Source of the DNA: Acidobacteriota bacterium | Lineage (GTDB): Bacteria > Acidobacteriota > Vicinamibacteria > Marinacidobacterales > SMYC01 | Assembly (NCBI GenBank): GCA_004356105.1 | Contig: SMYC01000180.1 | Span: forward strand, 1 to 64,000 | Reading direction: 5' to 3' | DNA: 64,000 nucleotides | Part shown: positions 25,845 through 34,637 of the stretch, piece by piece | Numbering within the stretch: the stretch's first letter is position 1 | Layout of the letters: each line of letters opens with the position of its first letter | The notes under the pieces: generated by a model | Told to the model about the DNA's origin: nothing | Databases searched by the model: none | Seen by the model: only the letters and a program-made list of their open reading frames with translations | Translations under genes and position numbers: made by a program

Positions 25845-26711
25845 ATGGCTAGCACACTAAACGCCCCGCTGGGCTCCCGCGGAGGACATTTTTTCTTTCT
25901 GTTCGTTCTCGTTGTGCAGGCGCTTCTACTGTCGTCGCAAGTGACGACGGAGCGGGGAGACGCGGTGTTGCGCGGCTTGATCGTCGCACTCCTGTCACCG
26001 TTTCAACGCGGGGCCGAAGCTGTGGTCGGCGGCGCTCGCTCGACGTGGAACGGCTATGTCGATCTGCGCGGCGTTCGGGAAGACAATCAGCGCCTTCGCG
26101 AAGAGGTCGCGAGGCTCGAACAAGTGGTATGGCTCGAGCGCGATCTCGTCGCGAGCTACCGCCGGCTCTCCGGAGTGCTCGAGCTCGCTGAGCGCCTTCC
26201 CTATGAGCCGATCGTTGCCGAGGTGATAGGCCTCGACGCGAGCGCCTGGTTTCGCACGATCACGGTCAATCAAGGCAAGAATCGCGGCGTGGTGCTGAAC
26301 GCGCCCGTCGTCGCCGCCGGAGGCTTGGTCGGCCGCGTCATCTCCTTGGGTCCGGATGTCGCTCAAATTCAGCTCTTGACCGATCGGGATTGCGCCGTCG
26401 GCGCGCTTCTCACCCGCACGCGCAACCGTGGCATCGTGGCGGGAAGCGGGGAGCAGTCCAGCCCGTCCGGCCTCCTGTTGAACTATGTCAGCAATCTCCA
26501 GGACGTGGTCGAAGGGGATCCCATCGTGACCTCGGGAATCGACGGGATCTATCACAAAGGCATCGCCATCGGGCGCGTCGCCTCCGTGCGCAACGGGCCG
26601 CGTCTGTTCAAAACCATCACCGTCGAACCCGCCGCTAAACTCGCGCGCCTCGAGGAAGTTTTCATCCTTCCTGTTGTCGGCGACATCGAGATCACCGAAC
26701 AGGTCGAGTGA
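25845..26711 (+). CDS. mreC: Rod shape-determining protein MreC
   Basis: A 288-residue MreC with an N-terminal membrane segment (FFFLFVLVVQALLLSS), a coiled coil (LREEVARLEQVVWLERDL, about 75-110) and a beta-rich periplasmic domain (VIGLDASAWFRTITVNQGKNRGV, GLVGRVISLGPDVAQIQLLTD, VVEGDPIVTSGIDGIYHKGI). It scaffolds the elongasome between MreB and PBP2. The last codons overlap the mreD GTG by 4 bp. Confidence 0.95.
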   Translation: MASTLNAPLGSRGGHFFFLFVLVVQALLLSSQVTTERGDAVLRGLIVALLSPFQRGAEAVVGGARSTWNGYVDLRGVREDNQRLREEVARLEQVVWLERDLVASYRRLSGVLELAERLPYEPIVAEVIGLDASAWFRTITVNQGKNRGVVLNAPVVAAGGLVGRVISLGPDVAQIQLLTDRDCAVGALLTRTRNRGIVAGSGEQSSPSGLLLNYVSNLQDVVEGDPIVTSGIDGIYHKGIAIGRVASVRNGPRLFKTITVEPAAKLARLEEVFILPVVGDIEITEQVE

Positions 26712-27187
26712 AGTTTCTGGAAATCGCCCTCGCGATTCTGGTCGCGTTCCTCGTCCAGACTGTGCTCGGGCGCTACTTTGCCTTCCTGAACGTCTACCTC
26801 GACCTATTCACGGTGGTTGCGGCGACTTTCGGCCTTCTCCGGGGACGGATGGTGGGGCTTTGTACCGGCACCGCGGCTGGACTGTTGCAGGACGCGTTCT
26901 CTGGAGGTTTGCTCGGGTTCAACGGGATGTCGAAGACGACCGTGGGTTATCTTGCGGGTATCGTGGGACACCACTTGATCATCCGGGGATGGTCCACACG
27001 CCTTCTCTTTTTCGTCGGGGCGACACTGCTCGACATGGCGATCCTTGCGGGTGTCGGCCGTCTCGCCGAACAACCTCGGGTTCTCGGTGAGGGCTTGACC
27101 CCTCTTTATTTGTGTGTCGGCAACGCGATCGCTGGTATCCTCTTGTTAGGTCGAGTGGATCGGAATCGATCCTCGGAGATACTGTAA
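26708..27187 (+). CDS. mreD: Rod shape-determining protein MreD
   Basis: A 159-residue integral membrane protein with about five hydrophobic helices, the usual size for MreD. Recognisable blocks are FLVQTVLGRYFAFLNVYLDLF near the N terminus and GTAAGLLQDAFSGGLLGFNGMSKT in the middle, the family signature. GTG start overlapping mreC; mrdA starts 14 bp after its stop. It is part of the elongasome core. Confidence 0.92.
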   Translation: MKFLEIALAILVAFLVQTVLGRYFAFLNVYLDLFTVVAATFGLLRGRMVGLCTGTAAGLLQDAFSGGLLGFNGMSKTTVGYLAGIVGHHLIIRGWSTRLLFFVGATLLDMAILAGVGRLAEQPRVLGEGLTPLYLCVGNAIAGILLLGRVDRNRSSEIL

Positions 27188-27201
27188 CCCCTCTCTGCGC
27201 G

Positions 27202-29046
27202 ATGAACATTTATGAAGATTTGAGACCGCTTCAAAATCGCCTCGTTTGGTGGCGCGCGCTCTTCATCCTTCTGTTTGCCGGGCTCGTGCTGCGCTATTGG
27301 CAGCTGCAAGTCGTGCGGTCGGCCGCCTACGCGCGCCAGGCCCAGGCCAATCACGTGCGGCCTGTTTCTGAGGCCGCACCGCGAGGGCTGATTCTCGACC
27401 GTCATGGCCGCATCATCGCGGAGAATCGTCCTTCCTTCAATTTGACGCTCGAAGAAGACCGACCGGAGACCCTCGCAGCACTCGACAGGCTCGTGGCGCT
27501 CCCCGTGGACGGGGATTTCGAGGCGCATCTGCGGCGAGCGCGCTTGGGACCGGCGCTCATCAAAGAGGATCTTCCGATTGAAGAAGTGGCGAAGGTCGAG
27601 GCGCGCCAACTCGAGCTTCCGGGGGCGCGGATACAGTTCGTCCCGCGCCGTTACTATCCTGCTGGGAGCCTGTCGGCCCACATCGTCGGCCATGTCGGAC
27701 GACTGAGCGAAGACCAGCTCGGCTCGGACGAGTTTGCGGGTGCTGCGCGCAACGACTACGTGGGGCAGACAGGTGTCGAGCGGATCTATAACCGATCTTT
27801 GATGGGCAAGAACGGTGTGCAGCGTTTCGTCGTGAACAGCCGCGGGAGACGTGAGCGTGTGCTCGAGCAAGTCCCGCCTATTTGGGGGGAGTCGGTTCAG
27901 CTCTCGATCGACCTCGATCTCCAGCGAGCCGCGGAAGACGCGTTCGCCGACAAAGCGGGTGCCGTGGTCGCCCTCGACCCGCGAAACGGCCAAGTACTCG
28001 CTCTCAGCAGCTTTCCCGCCTACGATCCGAACAGGTTTTCCGGGGCGATCGACGATGAGGCGTGGCGCGCTCTGACGAACGACCCGAAGTTCCCGCTTAC
28101 GAATCGCGCTACCCAGGGCCGCTATGCTCCCGGTTCGACATTCAAGATTGTGGTGGCCGCCGCGGCACTCGAGGAGGGGCTCGTGACCCCGGAAACGGAA
28201 AAGAGCTGCAAAGGCTGGGTGCGGCTCTACGGCAATGTGTTTCACTGCAATCGTGCCGGAGGGCACGGGAGCTTGAGTTTGATCGAGGCTTTGGCGCAGT
28301 CGTGCAATAGCTATTTCTATCGGCTTGCTACCGAGCTGCAGATCGAGACCATCGCTCATTACGCGCGGCTGTTTGGTCTAGGCACCCCAACAGGCATCGA
28401 TTTGCCCCATGAAGTATCCGGACTAGTGCCTGACCCGGAGTGGAAGAAGAGGGCGCGCAACGAGCCGTGGTATGCGGGGGAGACCGTCTCCGTGGGCGTC
28501 GGACAGGGTGCGGTGCTCGTGACGGCGCTCCAGATGGCGCAGCTCGTGGCCACGGTAGGAAGCTCCGGCGATGTGCACCGTCCCAAGCTGTTCTTGCGGC
28601 GACTACCCGCCGGGGCTGCTCCCGAGCCGTACTTGGACATGGTGCTCGAGCCCGCCACCCGACATGTCGGCTTGCGTGCCGAACATTGGCGCGCATTGCA
28701 AGAAGGGATGTTCCAGGCGGTGAACGGCGTTGGGACGGCGCGCCGCGCCCGGATTCGCGGCATCGATGTGAGCGGAAAGACGGGGACGTCGCAAGTCGCC
28801 TCACGCGCCCGATTGGCTGCGTCCAAGGACGCGGACCGGCCGGAGCACTTGCGCAACCACGCCTGGTTCATCGGCTATGCGCCCAGGGTGAATCCGGAGA
28901 TTGCGATTGCCGTGATCGTGGAACATGGCGGGGGTGGTGGTCGTGTGGCGGCTCCGATCGCGCAACAGATTATGAAGGCCTATTTCGACGGAAAGCTGGA
29001 ACGGAGAGACCAGCGTGCTCGACAGACAACTATGGCGCTTCATTGA
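27202..29046 (+). CDS. mrdA: Penicillin-binding protein 2 (elongation-specific transpeptidase)
   Basis: A 614-residue class B PBP. One N-terminal helix (LFILLFAGLVLRYWQLQV), the dimerisation domain (DRHGRIIAENRPSFNLTL), and a transpeptidase domain with the three active-site motifs: SxxK at S312 (GSTFK), SxN in QSCNSYF, and KTG at SGKTGTSQV (S524). The KNGVQRFVVNSRGR block is typical of PBP2. The ATG at 27202 agrees with the family N terminus; the open frame continues upstream into mreD. It overlaps rodA by 32 bp and should act with RodA in making the lateral wall. Confidence 0.96.
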   Translation: MNIYEDLRPLQNRLVWWRALFILLFAGLVLRYWQLQVVRSAAYARQAQANHVRPVSEAAPRGLILDRHGRIIAENRPSFNLTLEEDRPETLAALDRLVALPVDGDFEAHLRRARLGPALIKEDLPIEEVAKVEARQLELPGARIQFVPRRYYPAGSLSAHIVGHVGRLSEDQLGSDEFAGAARNDYVGQTGVERIYNRSLMGKNGVQRFVVNSRGRRERVLEQVPPIWGESVQLSIDLDLQRAAEDAFADKAGAVVALDPRNGQVLALSSFPAYDPNRFSGAIDDEAWRALTNDPKFPLTNRATQGRYAPGSTFKIVVAAAALEEGLVTPETEKSCKGWVRLYGNVFHCNRAGGHGSLSLIEALAQSCNSYFYRLATELQIETIAHYARLFGLGTPTGIDLPHEVSGLVPDPEWKKRARNEPWYAGETVSVGVGQGAVLVTALQMAQLVATVGSSGDVHRPKLFLRRLPAGAAPEPYLDMVLEPATRHVGLRAEHWRALQEGMFQAVNGVGTARRARIRGIDVSGKTGTSQVASRARLAASKDADRPEHLRNHAWFIGYAPRVNPEIAIAVIVEHGGGGGRVAAPIAQQIMKAYFDGKLERRDQRARQTTMALH

Positions 29047-30106
29047 TTGGCTGATGATCCTGGGGCTGTTCGTGGCCGCGGGGTTCGGACTGCTCGTCAT
29101 CTACAGCGCAAGCCAGGCCGGGCCGACGCCGGAGCTCTATAAAGCCCAGATCGCCCGACTTCTCATCGGGTTGAGCCTGATGTTCGTGGTCATGCTCTTC
29201 GACTATCACACGATCGTCGACCGGGCAGAGCTCCTCTATGTCGTGATCGTGGGCTTGTTGATTTACCTCGTGCTCTTCGGCGGATTGCGCGCGGGCACGA
29301 ATCGTTGGCTCGAGTTCGGCTTTGGAACGTTTCAACCTGGCGAGCTCGCAAAGATTGCCGTGGTGGTGTTCCTCGCGAAGTATTTTTCCGGTGTGCGAAA
29401 GGACCAGCTCGGAACCTCCGAGGTCGTCATTGCCGGGCTCTTCGCCGGGGTCCCGTTGATTCTGATTGCGCTCCAGCCGGATCTCGGGACGGCGGCCACG
29501 ATAGGGGTCGTGTTTGCTGCGATGGCACTGCTCGCCGGGGTACGGACGAAACTCCTTCTATTTGGTGTCTTCGTCGTTTTACTGACCGTCCCGCTCGTGT
29601 GGAGTTTCGCGCTGAAAGACTATCAGAAGGAGCGGGTGTACTCGTTTCTCGATCCGGGGCGCGATCCACGGGGCGCAGGCTATCAGAGTATCCAGTCGAT
29701 GATTGCCGTTGGGGCCGGAGGCTTCATCGGCCAAGGATGGCTCGAGGGCACTCAGAGCCAGCTGCAGTTCCTCCCTACGCCACATACCGACTTCATTTTC
29801 GCGGTCGTGGGGGAGGAGTTCGGTTTCGTGGGGGTGGTGACGGTCATCATTCTTTACTTGGTGATTGTGCTCCGTTCCATCGAGACCGCCCGACGGGCGC
29901 GAGACCGGCTCGGAATCTATCTCGTCTTCGGGGTTTTGTCGATGTTCGTGTTTCAGACGCTTTATAACTTGTACATGGTGGCGGGGCTCGTTCCCATCAA
30001 GGGGTTTCCTTTACCATTGATGAGTTACGGAGGTTCGTCACTGCTAGCCACGCTGGTCGGTTTCGGCCTGATCTTGAACGTGAGGATGCGGCGTTTTGTT
30101 AATTGA
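29015..30106 (+). CDS. rodA: RodA peptidoglycan glycosyltransferase (SEDS family)
   Basis: A 363-residue SEDS polymerase with about ten membrane helices. Family blocks include NRWLEFGFGTFQPGELAKI, LQPDLGTAAT, YQSIQSMIAVGAGGFIGQGW, PTPHTDFIFAVVGEEFGF (with the functional Asp/Glu pair) and the C-terminal GFPLPLMSYGGSSLLATL. GTG start within the end of mrdA, an arrangement that couples polymerase and transpeptidase. Confidence 0.96.
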   Translation: MLDRQLWRFIDWLMILGLFVAAGFGLLVIYSASQAGPTPELYKAQIARLLIGLSLMFVVMLFDYHTIVDRAELLYVVIVGLLIYLVLFGGLRAGTNRWLEFGFGTFQPGELAKIAVVVFLAKYFSGVRKDQLGTSEVVIAGLFAGVPLILIALQPDLGTAATIGVVFAAMALLAGVRTKLLLFGVFVVLLTVPLVWSFALKDYQKERVYSFLDPGRDPRGAGYQSIQSMIAVGAGGFIGQGWLEGTQSQLQFLPTPHTDFIFAVVGEEFGFVGVVTVIILYLVIVLRSIETARRARDRLGIYLVFGVLSMFVFQTLYNLYMVAGLVPIKGFPLPLMSYGGSSLLATLVGFGLILNVRMRRFVN

Positions 30107-30111
30107 GCTCA

Positions 30112-30207
30112 GTATTCAGCATCCAGCATTCAGGACCGCATTTCGGGATGAGGCTCTCAGGGTTACGGGAATGCGCTCGAATGAGAGGACCTGAATGCTG
30201 AATGCTG
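30112..30207. repeat. Inverted ATTCAGCATTCAG repeat
   Basis: TATTCAGCATCCAGCATTCAG (split as two 10-base units) at 30114-30133 faces CTGAATGCTGAATGCTG at 30191-30207. The same unit occurs at 48996-49020 and inside the element at 25438. The rest of the rodA-rng gap to 30574 holds a GGAGGG/CCCTCC hairpin near 30280-30297 and no convincing gene. That stretch may be an RNase G mRNA leader, since RNase E/G family genes often control themselves through their leaders, but nothing here proves it. Confidence 0.65.
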
Positions 30208-30574
30208 TTCTTGTGGTAGAGTTTAGGTGAAGCGCCCTACTGATTGTGGTGCTTAACTGTTTTGTTGTTTTTCTCGGAGGGTTCGTTCCCTCCCGATATT
30301 GAAAAAGGAGGCTGCGCCTAAGAAAGGCCGGCTCGATGGGAATCGCAAGGGGCTTTCCCTGCGCAGGGACGTTTGGCATCGCTTTCGGCGAGTTGTGGCA
30401 ATCGTGTCGCCACGTCCCCTAAGGACTTTTGTTGGTTTGGCAGTAACGCTTTCGTTGTTTTCGGATAAAGACGAGACATCGATCGAGGCGCATTGAGGGT
30501 CTCGAGCACGTGTAGTCCGCAGAAGCTCCGTCCCTAGCCGCCCTCTCTTCGGCATGCCTCACCGAGGCTCACTC

Positions 30575-32083
30575 ATGCCGGACAAAGAAATGATCATCAG
30601 CCACAGCTTGCTCGAGACGCGTCTCGCGATCGTCGAGGATTCCGTGGTTTCAGAGGTCGCTTTCGAGCGCGAACGAAGCCGCGGTGTCGTGGGTAATCTC
30701 TACAAAGGCCGTGTGAACCGCGTGCTTCCCGGTATGCAATCGGCGTTCGTCGATATCGGGCTCGAGCGGGACGGGTTTCTCTATGTTTCGGACGTCATTG
30801 ACGACGAGGACAATCTCACCGAAGAAGAGGAGAGGATCGTCGAGACGGAGCGAGAGATCCGAGCGGCGAAGAAAAGTAGCACCCAGTCTATCGACGAGCT
30901 ATTGAAAGAAGGACAAGAGGTCCTCGTGCAGGTGGCCAAGGAGCCGCTCGGCACCAAGGGCGCCCGGATCACTTCTTACGTGAGCCTTCCTGGGCGGCTT
31001 CTCGTTTACATGCCCACGGTCGAGCACATCGGTGTTTCGCGAAAGATTGAATCAGCCGAAGAGCGCTCCCGCCTTCGCCGTCTCATCCAGGAGACCAAAA
31101 AGCGCCCTGGCGGTTATATTGTTCGCACCGCGGCGGAGGGGAAGGACGATGAAGCCATCGTCGCCGACCTCACTTATCTCGAGAACAAATGGGTCGAGAT
31201 CGTGGAGAAGTCCGAGCACGTCAAGGCCCCCGCACTCATCCACAAAGACTTGGGCCTCGTGTTCAAGTACATCCGCGATGTTTTATCCCCGGAGTTCTCT
31301 GCTATTCGTATCAACTCGGAGGAGCTCTTCGATCAGGTGTTGAACTACGTGCGTCAAATTCAGCCGCAGATCCTGCATCGGGTGAAGTACTACTCGAAGA
31401 ATTACCCCATCTTCGACGAGTATGGCGTGCAGTCCGAGATCGACAAAGCTCTACGCAGCAAGGTTTGGCTGAAATCCGGCGGCTACATCGTGATCAACCA
31501 GACAGAGGCGCTCGTGGCCATCGACGTCAATACCGGTCGCTATACCGGGGACCGCCGGCTCGAAGACACGATCACGCGCATCAATCTCGAAGCGCTCGAA
31601 GAGATCGTTCACCAGGTGCGGCTCAGGGATTTGGGCGGCATTATCGTGATCGATTTTATCGACATGGAGGAGCGAAGAAACCAGAACAAGGTTTACGCGG
31701 CTCTCGAACACGCGTTAAAAAAAGATCGATCGCCCACCAAAAGTATCCAGATCAACGAGTTCGGGCTCATCGTGCTCACACGCAAACGTGTCAAGCGCTC
31801 GCTCGAGCGTGTCTTGTGCCGGCCCTGTCCCTCCTGTCAGGGAAGCAGCTGGATCAAGTCACCTACCACCCTGGCTTACGAAATCGTGGATCAGGTCCGC
31901 AAGGACTTGGTCGAATATTCCAAAGGGCTCACGCTACGGGTGCACCCCGAGCTGGCGCGAGCTTTGCGCGGCAAAGATGCGCCGGCCATGGAAGAGCTCA
32001 AATCGATTCTACATAACGACGTCGACCTCCGCTCTGATCACAACCTGTATCAGGAGCAGTACGAGCTCGTCGCCAGGAAATAG
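30575..32083 (+). CDS. rng: Ribonuclease G/E family endoribonuclease
   Basis: A 502-residue RNase G-type enzyme for rRNA processing and mRNA decay. An embedded S1 domain (GNLYKGRVNRVLPGMQSAFVDIG, about residues 35-120), an RNase H-like part and the catalytic DNase I-like region are present. Catalytic Asp residues lie in LVAIDVNTGRYTG and IIVIDFIDM. The zinc-link motif is CRPCPSCQGS. The E. coli RNase E C-terminal scaffold is absent, so it is the short G form. GAGG at 30564-30567 supports the ATG at 30575 over one seven codons upstream. A GT9 gene follows 25 bp later. Confidence 0.93.
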   Translation: MPDKEMIISHSLLETRLAIVEDSVVSEVAFERERSRGVVGNLYKGRVNRVLPGMQSAFVDIGLERDGFLYVSDVIDDEDNLTEEEERIVETEREIRAAKKSSTQSIDELLKEGQEVLVQVAKEPLGTKGARITSYVSLPGRLLVYMPTVEHIGVSRKIESAEERSRLRRLIQETKKRPGGYIVRTAAEGKDDEAIVADLTYLENKWVEIVEKSEHVKAPALIHKDLGLVFKYIRDVLSPEFSAIRINSEELFDQVLNYVRQIQPQILHRVKYYSKNYPIFDEYGVQSEIDKALRSKVWLKSGGYIVINQTEALVAIDVNTGRYTGDRRLEDTITRINLEALEEIVHQVRLRDLGGIIVIDFIDMEERRNQNKVYAALEHALKKDRSPTKSIQINEFGLIVLTRKRVKRSLERVLCRPCPSCQGSSWIKSPTTLAYEIVDQVRKDLVEYSKGLTLRVHPELARALRGKDAPAMEELKSILHNDVDLRSDHNLYQEQYELVARK

Positions 32084-32108
32084 GCCCTAATTCTGCGGGC
32101 CTTTACCG

Positions 32109-33002
32109 GTGGACAAAGGACAGCACATCCTCGTCATTCGTGCGGGCGCGCTAGGCGATACGATTCTCACGTTTCCCGCGATTGCGGCCCTGGTGGCTCC
32201 GGGCAACCGTGTCGAGCTCCTCGGGACGCTCCCTTACACCGAGCTCGCGAAAACGCCTGGCTTGGCTCACGACGTGCACTCGATCGACCGCGCTCGCTTC
32301 CGTGCATTTTTCGACGAACGCGCCGAGGATACTGAGCTCCTCGCCTTTCTCGAAGCTTTCGACTTGATCGTTGCCTGGGCGCGCCTTCCGCTGCTCGGGG
32401 TGAAAGCCGACCGGCTGCAGCTCCGTTACGTCGAGACGTCGCCGAATCCACCCGAATCCGTGCACGCGAGCGACCATCTGATGGCATCCGTGCGGGCGCT
32501 CGGGTTTCGAGCACCGGTTGCGCCGCCCGAGCTTCGCTTCGGCGACCCTGGTCCGCTCCTTGACCGTTATGGCCTTAGGCCGGCAAGTTTTGTTGCTATC
32601 CATCCTTCGAGCGGCAGTCCGAAAAAGAACTGGCCGCCTCATTGGTTCGCTGAGTTTGCGCGTTGCGCTACCGCTGCGGGACAGGATCTGCTCTGGATCC
32701 AGGGCGAAGCTGACCATGGCGTCGTCTCGAGACTTTCGCGTGCCGTGCCGGGGCCGGTCGCGGCAGAGCTTCCGCTGCGCGATCTCGCCACCCTTCTCGC
32801 TTCTTCGGCCGCCTTCATCGGCAACGATTCGGGCGTCAGTCACCTAGCGGCGGCGGCCGGCGCCCCTACGTTGGCACTGTTCCTTTCCACCGACCCGCGA
32901 CAGTGGGCGCCCCGAGGGCGTTCGGTGCGCGTTGTGGAAGCGGGGGCTTCTCCGGAGGCAGTGTGGGGATTTACACTCGTGCTCAAAAAGAGCCCTTACT
33001 AG
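32109..33002 (+). CDS. Glycosyltransferase family 9 (heptosyltransferase-like)
   Basis: A 297-residue GT9 protein, the family of ADP-heptose:LPS heptosyltransferases. The N-terminal VIRAGALGDTILTFPAIAAL is the acceptor-side signature. The C-terminal half carries IHPSSGSPKKNWP and FIGNDSGVSHLAAAAGAPTLALF, which bind the nucleotide sugar. GTG start. It is somewhat shorter than WaaC/WaaF (about 320-350), so the exact sugar is uncertain. With lpxD it supports an LPS-bearing envelope. Confidence 0.87.
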   Translation: MDKGQHILVIRAGALGDTILTFPAIAALVAPGNRVELLGTLPYTELAKTPGLAHDVHSIDRARFRAFFDERAEDTELLAFLEAFDLIVAWARLPLLGVKADRLQLRYVETSPNPPESVHASDHLMASVRALGFRAPVAPPELRFGDPGPLLDRYGLRPASFVAIHPSSGSPKKNWPPHWFAEFARCATAAGQDLLWIQGEADHGVVSRLSRAVPGPVAAELPLRDLATLLASSAAFIGNDSGVSHLAAAAGAPTLALFLSTDPRQWAPRGRSVRVVEAGASPEAVWGFTLVLKKSPY

Positions 33003-33287
33003 TGTAGAATCAACGCTTAACGGACTAGAGGGGGATCCCCCCCGAGTCCTCGTAGGGAAATTCCTACACGACGGACCTATGAAACCATGCGCAATGCAAT
33101 GCCGGGGCTAGTCGCACCTATAAACGCCACAACCCCTAGTGGTTGCCAGCGGGAACCCCCTCGATTGTGTAGTCCGTCAAAACCTATACTTAGGCACACT
33201 TCTTGCTAGTAAACGCGTTACATCAACTAAAACAATAACTCTGACGGGACCTGAAAATGCCGGGTCTCAACAAAGGAGTCAACGAAA
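33003..33287 (+). other. Possible structured leader upstream of the 113-residue gene
   Basis: No gene is visible in these 285 bases, but several inverted segments are. GGACT with GGGGG at 33022-33034 faces CCCCC and AGTCC ending near 33049. GTAGG-GAAATT-CCTAC is at about 33052-33067. CGGACTA at 33021 and GACGGAC at about 33073 can both pair with the TAGTCCGTC at 33170-33178, so two exclusive folds are possible. TATACT at 33185-33190 could be a -10 box, which would place much of the folded part upstream of the mRNA. The stretch may hold an RNA element, a separate small RNA or nothing functional. Confidence 0.35.
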
Positions 33288-33629
33288 ATGGCGACGATGG
33301 CATTGCTGGACAAGCAGGAATTCGGGATCGGCATTTACCGTGGTTCAGAGCGCGTAGGCAAGATTCGCTTCCATATCGGCATTCGTGCCGCCGAAGGCGA
33401 AGTCACGTACTCTGCCGCCGACCAAGAGCTCCGAAAGTCTATTCGGACACTCTTGGGCAGGAAGCGAAGCTGGCGGTGGCAGGATTTGACGCGCAAGCTC
33501 ATTGACAACCTCTCGCTGTCCACGGGAGGACGCTTTGTGCTGCGGTTTGGTACGACGCCCTCTGACGAGGGACGTGGTGCCGGCGAGCACGGCCTGCGTA
33601 GAGCGATCAATCGCGCTGTCAATGAATAG
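33288..33629 (+). CDS. Small basic protein of unknown function
   Basis: A 113-residue protein that I do not recognise. The sequence begins MATMALLDKQEFGIGIYRG, has alternating strand-like stretches (VGKIRFHIGIRAA, GRFVLRFGTTP) and an Arg-rich middle (RTLLGRKRSWRWQDL). It ends in an Arg-containing helix and has no signal peptide or membrane segment. AAGGAG lies at about 33273-33278, ten bases before the ATG. Isolated promoter-like and terminator sequences on either side suggest a single-gene transcript. A nucleic-acid-binding role would fit the charge but is only a guess. Confidence 0.7.
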   Translation: MATMALLDKQEFGIGIYRGSERVGKIRFHIGIRAAEGEVTYSAADQELRKSIRTLLGRKRSWRWQDLTRKLIDNLSLSTGGRFVLRFGTTPSDEGRGAGEHGLRRAINRAVNE

Positions 33630-33668
33630 TTTTTCCCCACAATAAGAGAACTACCCGCCCCTTAGAAG

Positions 33669-33712
33669 CCCTCGGTGCTGGCCCCCGCCCGCCAGCATCG
33701 GGGGTTTCGTTT
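33669..33712 (+). terminator. Rho-independent terminator
   Basis: A stem of about 14 bp (CCTCGGTGCTGGC facing GCCAGCATCGGGG, two G-U pairs) around a C-rich loop, followed by TTTCGTTT. It lies 40 bp after the stop of the 113-residue gene. Confidence 0.85.
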
Positions 33713-33761
33713 ATGTACTACTAATTTAGGAGTCGTGAAGACCATAACTCAGTACGACAAG

Positions 33762-33806
33762 AACGCAGAGGAAAGTCTCTAATCTAACCTCTGCGGTGAG
33801 ATTTTT
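33762..33806. repeat. Degenerate GCAGAGG palindrome
   Basis: AACGCAGAGG and CCTCTGCGGTGAGATTTTT form the two ends of a shrunken copy of the element at 1202-1304. It lies between the terminator and the phosphoesterase gene. Nothing else is seen in 33713-33887. Confidence 0.55.
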
Positions 33807-33887
33807 GGTTGCGGCCGCAGGCCAGGCCGCGCTAAGTTGAGCGCCCAGGTAGCCGGTAGCGGATAGCAGCCCGAATTACGGACCTGG

Positions 33888-34637
33888 CTACCGTCCTAAG
33901 GCCAATCGGTCCGCCAACGGGGCGGGGAGACCGGCGGCGCGGATTTTTTGTTGGGTTTTTTCGTAGGGGTAGTTGACGCGGTAGATGGTCATGGTCATGC
34001 GTTTGTCGTCGAGGACGCCGAAGCTGGCGCGGTTATCGCCGTCGCGGGGCTGTCCGATCGAGCCTGGGTTGATGAGATAGCGCTTTGTTTTGTCGAGCTT
34101 TATTCGGCAGTTGTCGCCGCCATTGGTCACCGGAATGTAGGTCGTTAGCGCTTCGTCGTCGAGTCCGAAGACGACTGGAAAATGGCTGTGACCGAAGAAG
34201 CAGATGGGCGTCTTGAAGTACTGAAACATGTTGAGAGCCTCGATCTCTCCAAAGATGTAGGCGTCTTCGTCGAGCGGCGTTCCATGGGAGATCGAGAGAA
34301 GATCACCCACGGTAACGGGTCCTTTGGGGAGCGCTCGGAGCCACTTGAGGTTCCGTGGGAGCAGCTGATTTTCGGTCCAGCGCGCCGACTCGAGCGCGAC
34401 TTTGTTGAACATGTCGCCGTTATCGATGCCGCTACACACCTTGTCGTGATTGCCTCGGATGATGACCATACGTTTGAGCTTGCGGACTCTGTCGACAATC
34501 GGGTTCGGGTCGGCGCCATAGCCGACGAGGTCGCCGAGGATAACGATGCGGTCGAAGCGTTTGCGGCGCACGCGCTTTAGCACCGCGGTCAGCGCTTCGA
34601 GGTTCGAGTGGATGTCGCTCAGTACGAGATATCTCAT
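33888..34637 (-). CDS. Metallophosphoesterase (YfcE/DevT-like calcineurin fold)
   Basis: A 249-residue calcineurin-like phosphoesterase with the full metal-binding set: DIHSN at residue 8, GDLVGYGADPN, GNHDKV, the His in SISHGTP and GHSHFPVVF. The GDLVGYGADPNPIV block is typical of a subgroup found in many bacteria whose substrate is not settled. Its start overlaps the aroK stop by 4 bp, so it is the last gene of an aroA-aroK-phosphoesterase operon. A link to aromatic synthesis is not implied beyond co-transcription. Confidence 0.87.
   Translation of the reverse strand: MRYLVLSDIHSNLEALTAVLKRVRRKRFDRIVILGDLVGYGADPNPIVDRVRKLKRMVIIRGNHDKVCSGIDNGDMFNKVALESARWTENQLLPRNLKWLRALPKGPVTVGDLLSISHGTPLDEDAYIFGEIEALNMFQYFKTPICFFGHSHFPVVFGLDDEALTTYIPVTNGGDNCRIKLDKTKRYLINPGSIGQPRDGDNRASFGVLDDKRMTMTIYRVNYPYEKTQQKIRAAGLPAPLADRLALGR

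Noticed and set aside
30299-30496. 65-codon frame before RNase G
   Set aside because: Basic, motif-free and lying in what is probably the rng leader; nothing supports translation apart from an AAAGGAGG overlapping the ATG region.
33003-33287. tmRNA, RNase P RNA or SRP RNA in the leader region
   Set aside because: None of their conserved core sequences (tag reading frame, GAGGAAAGTC, GGTCAGGTCC-type) could be found.
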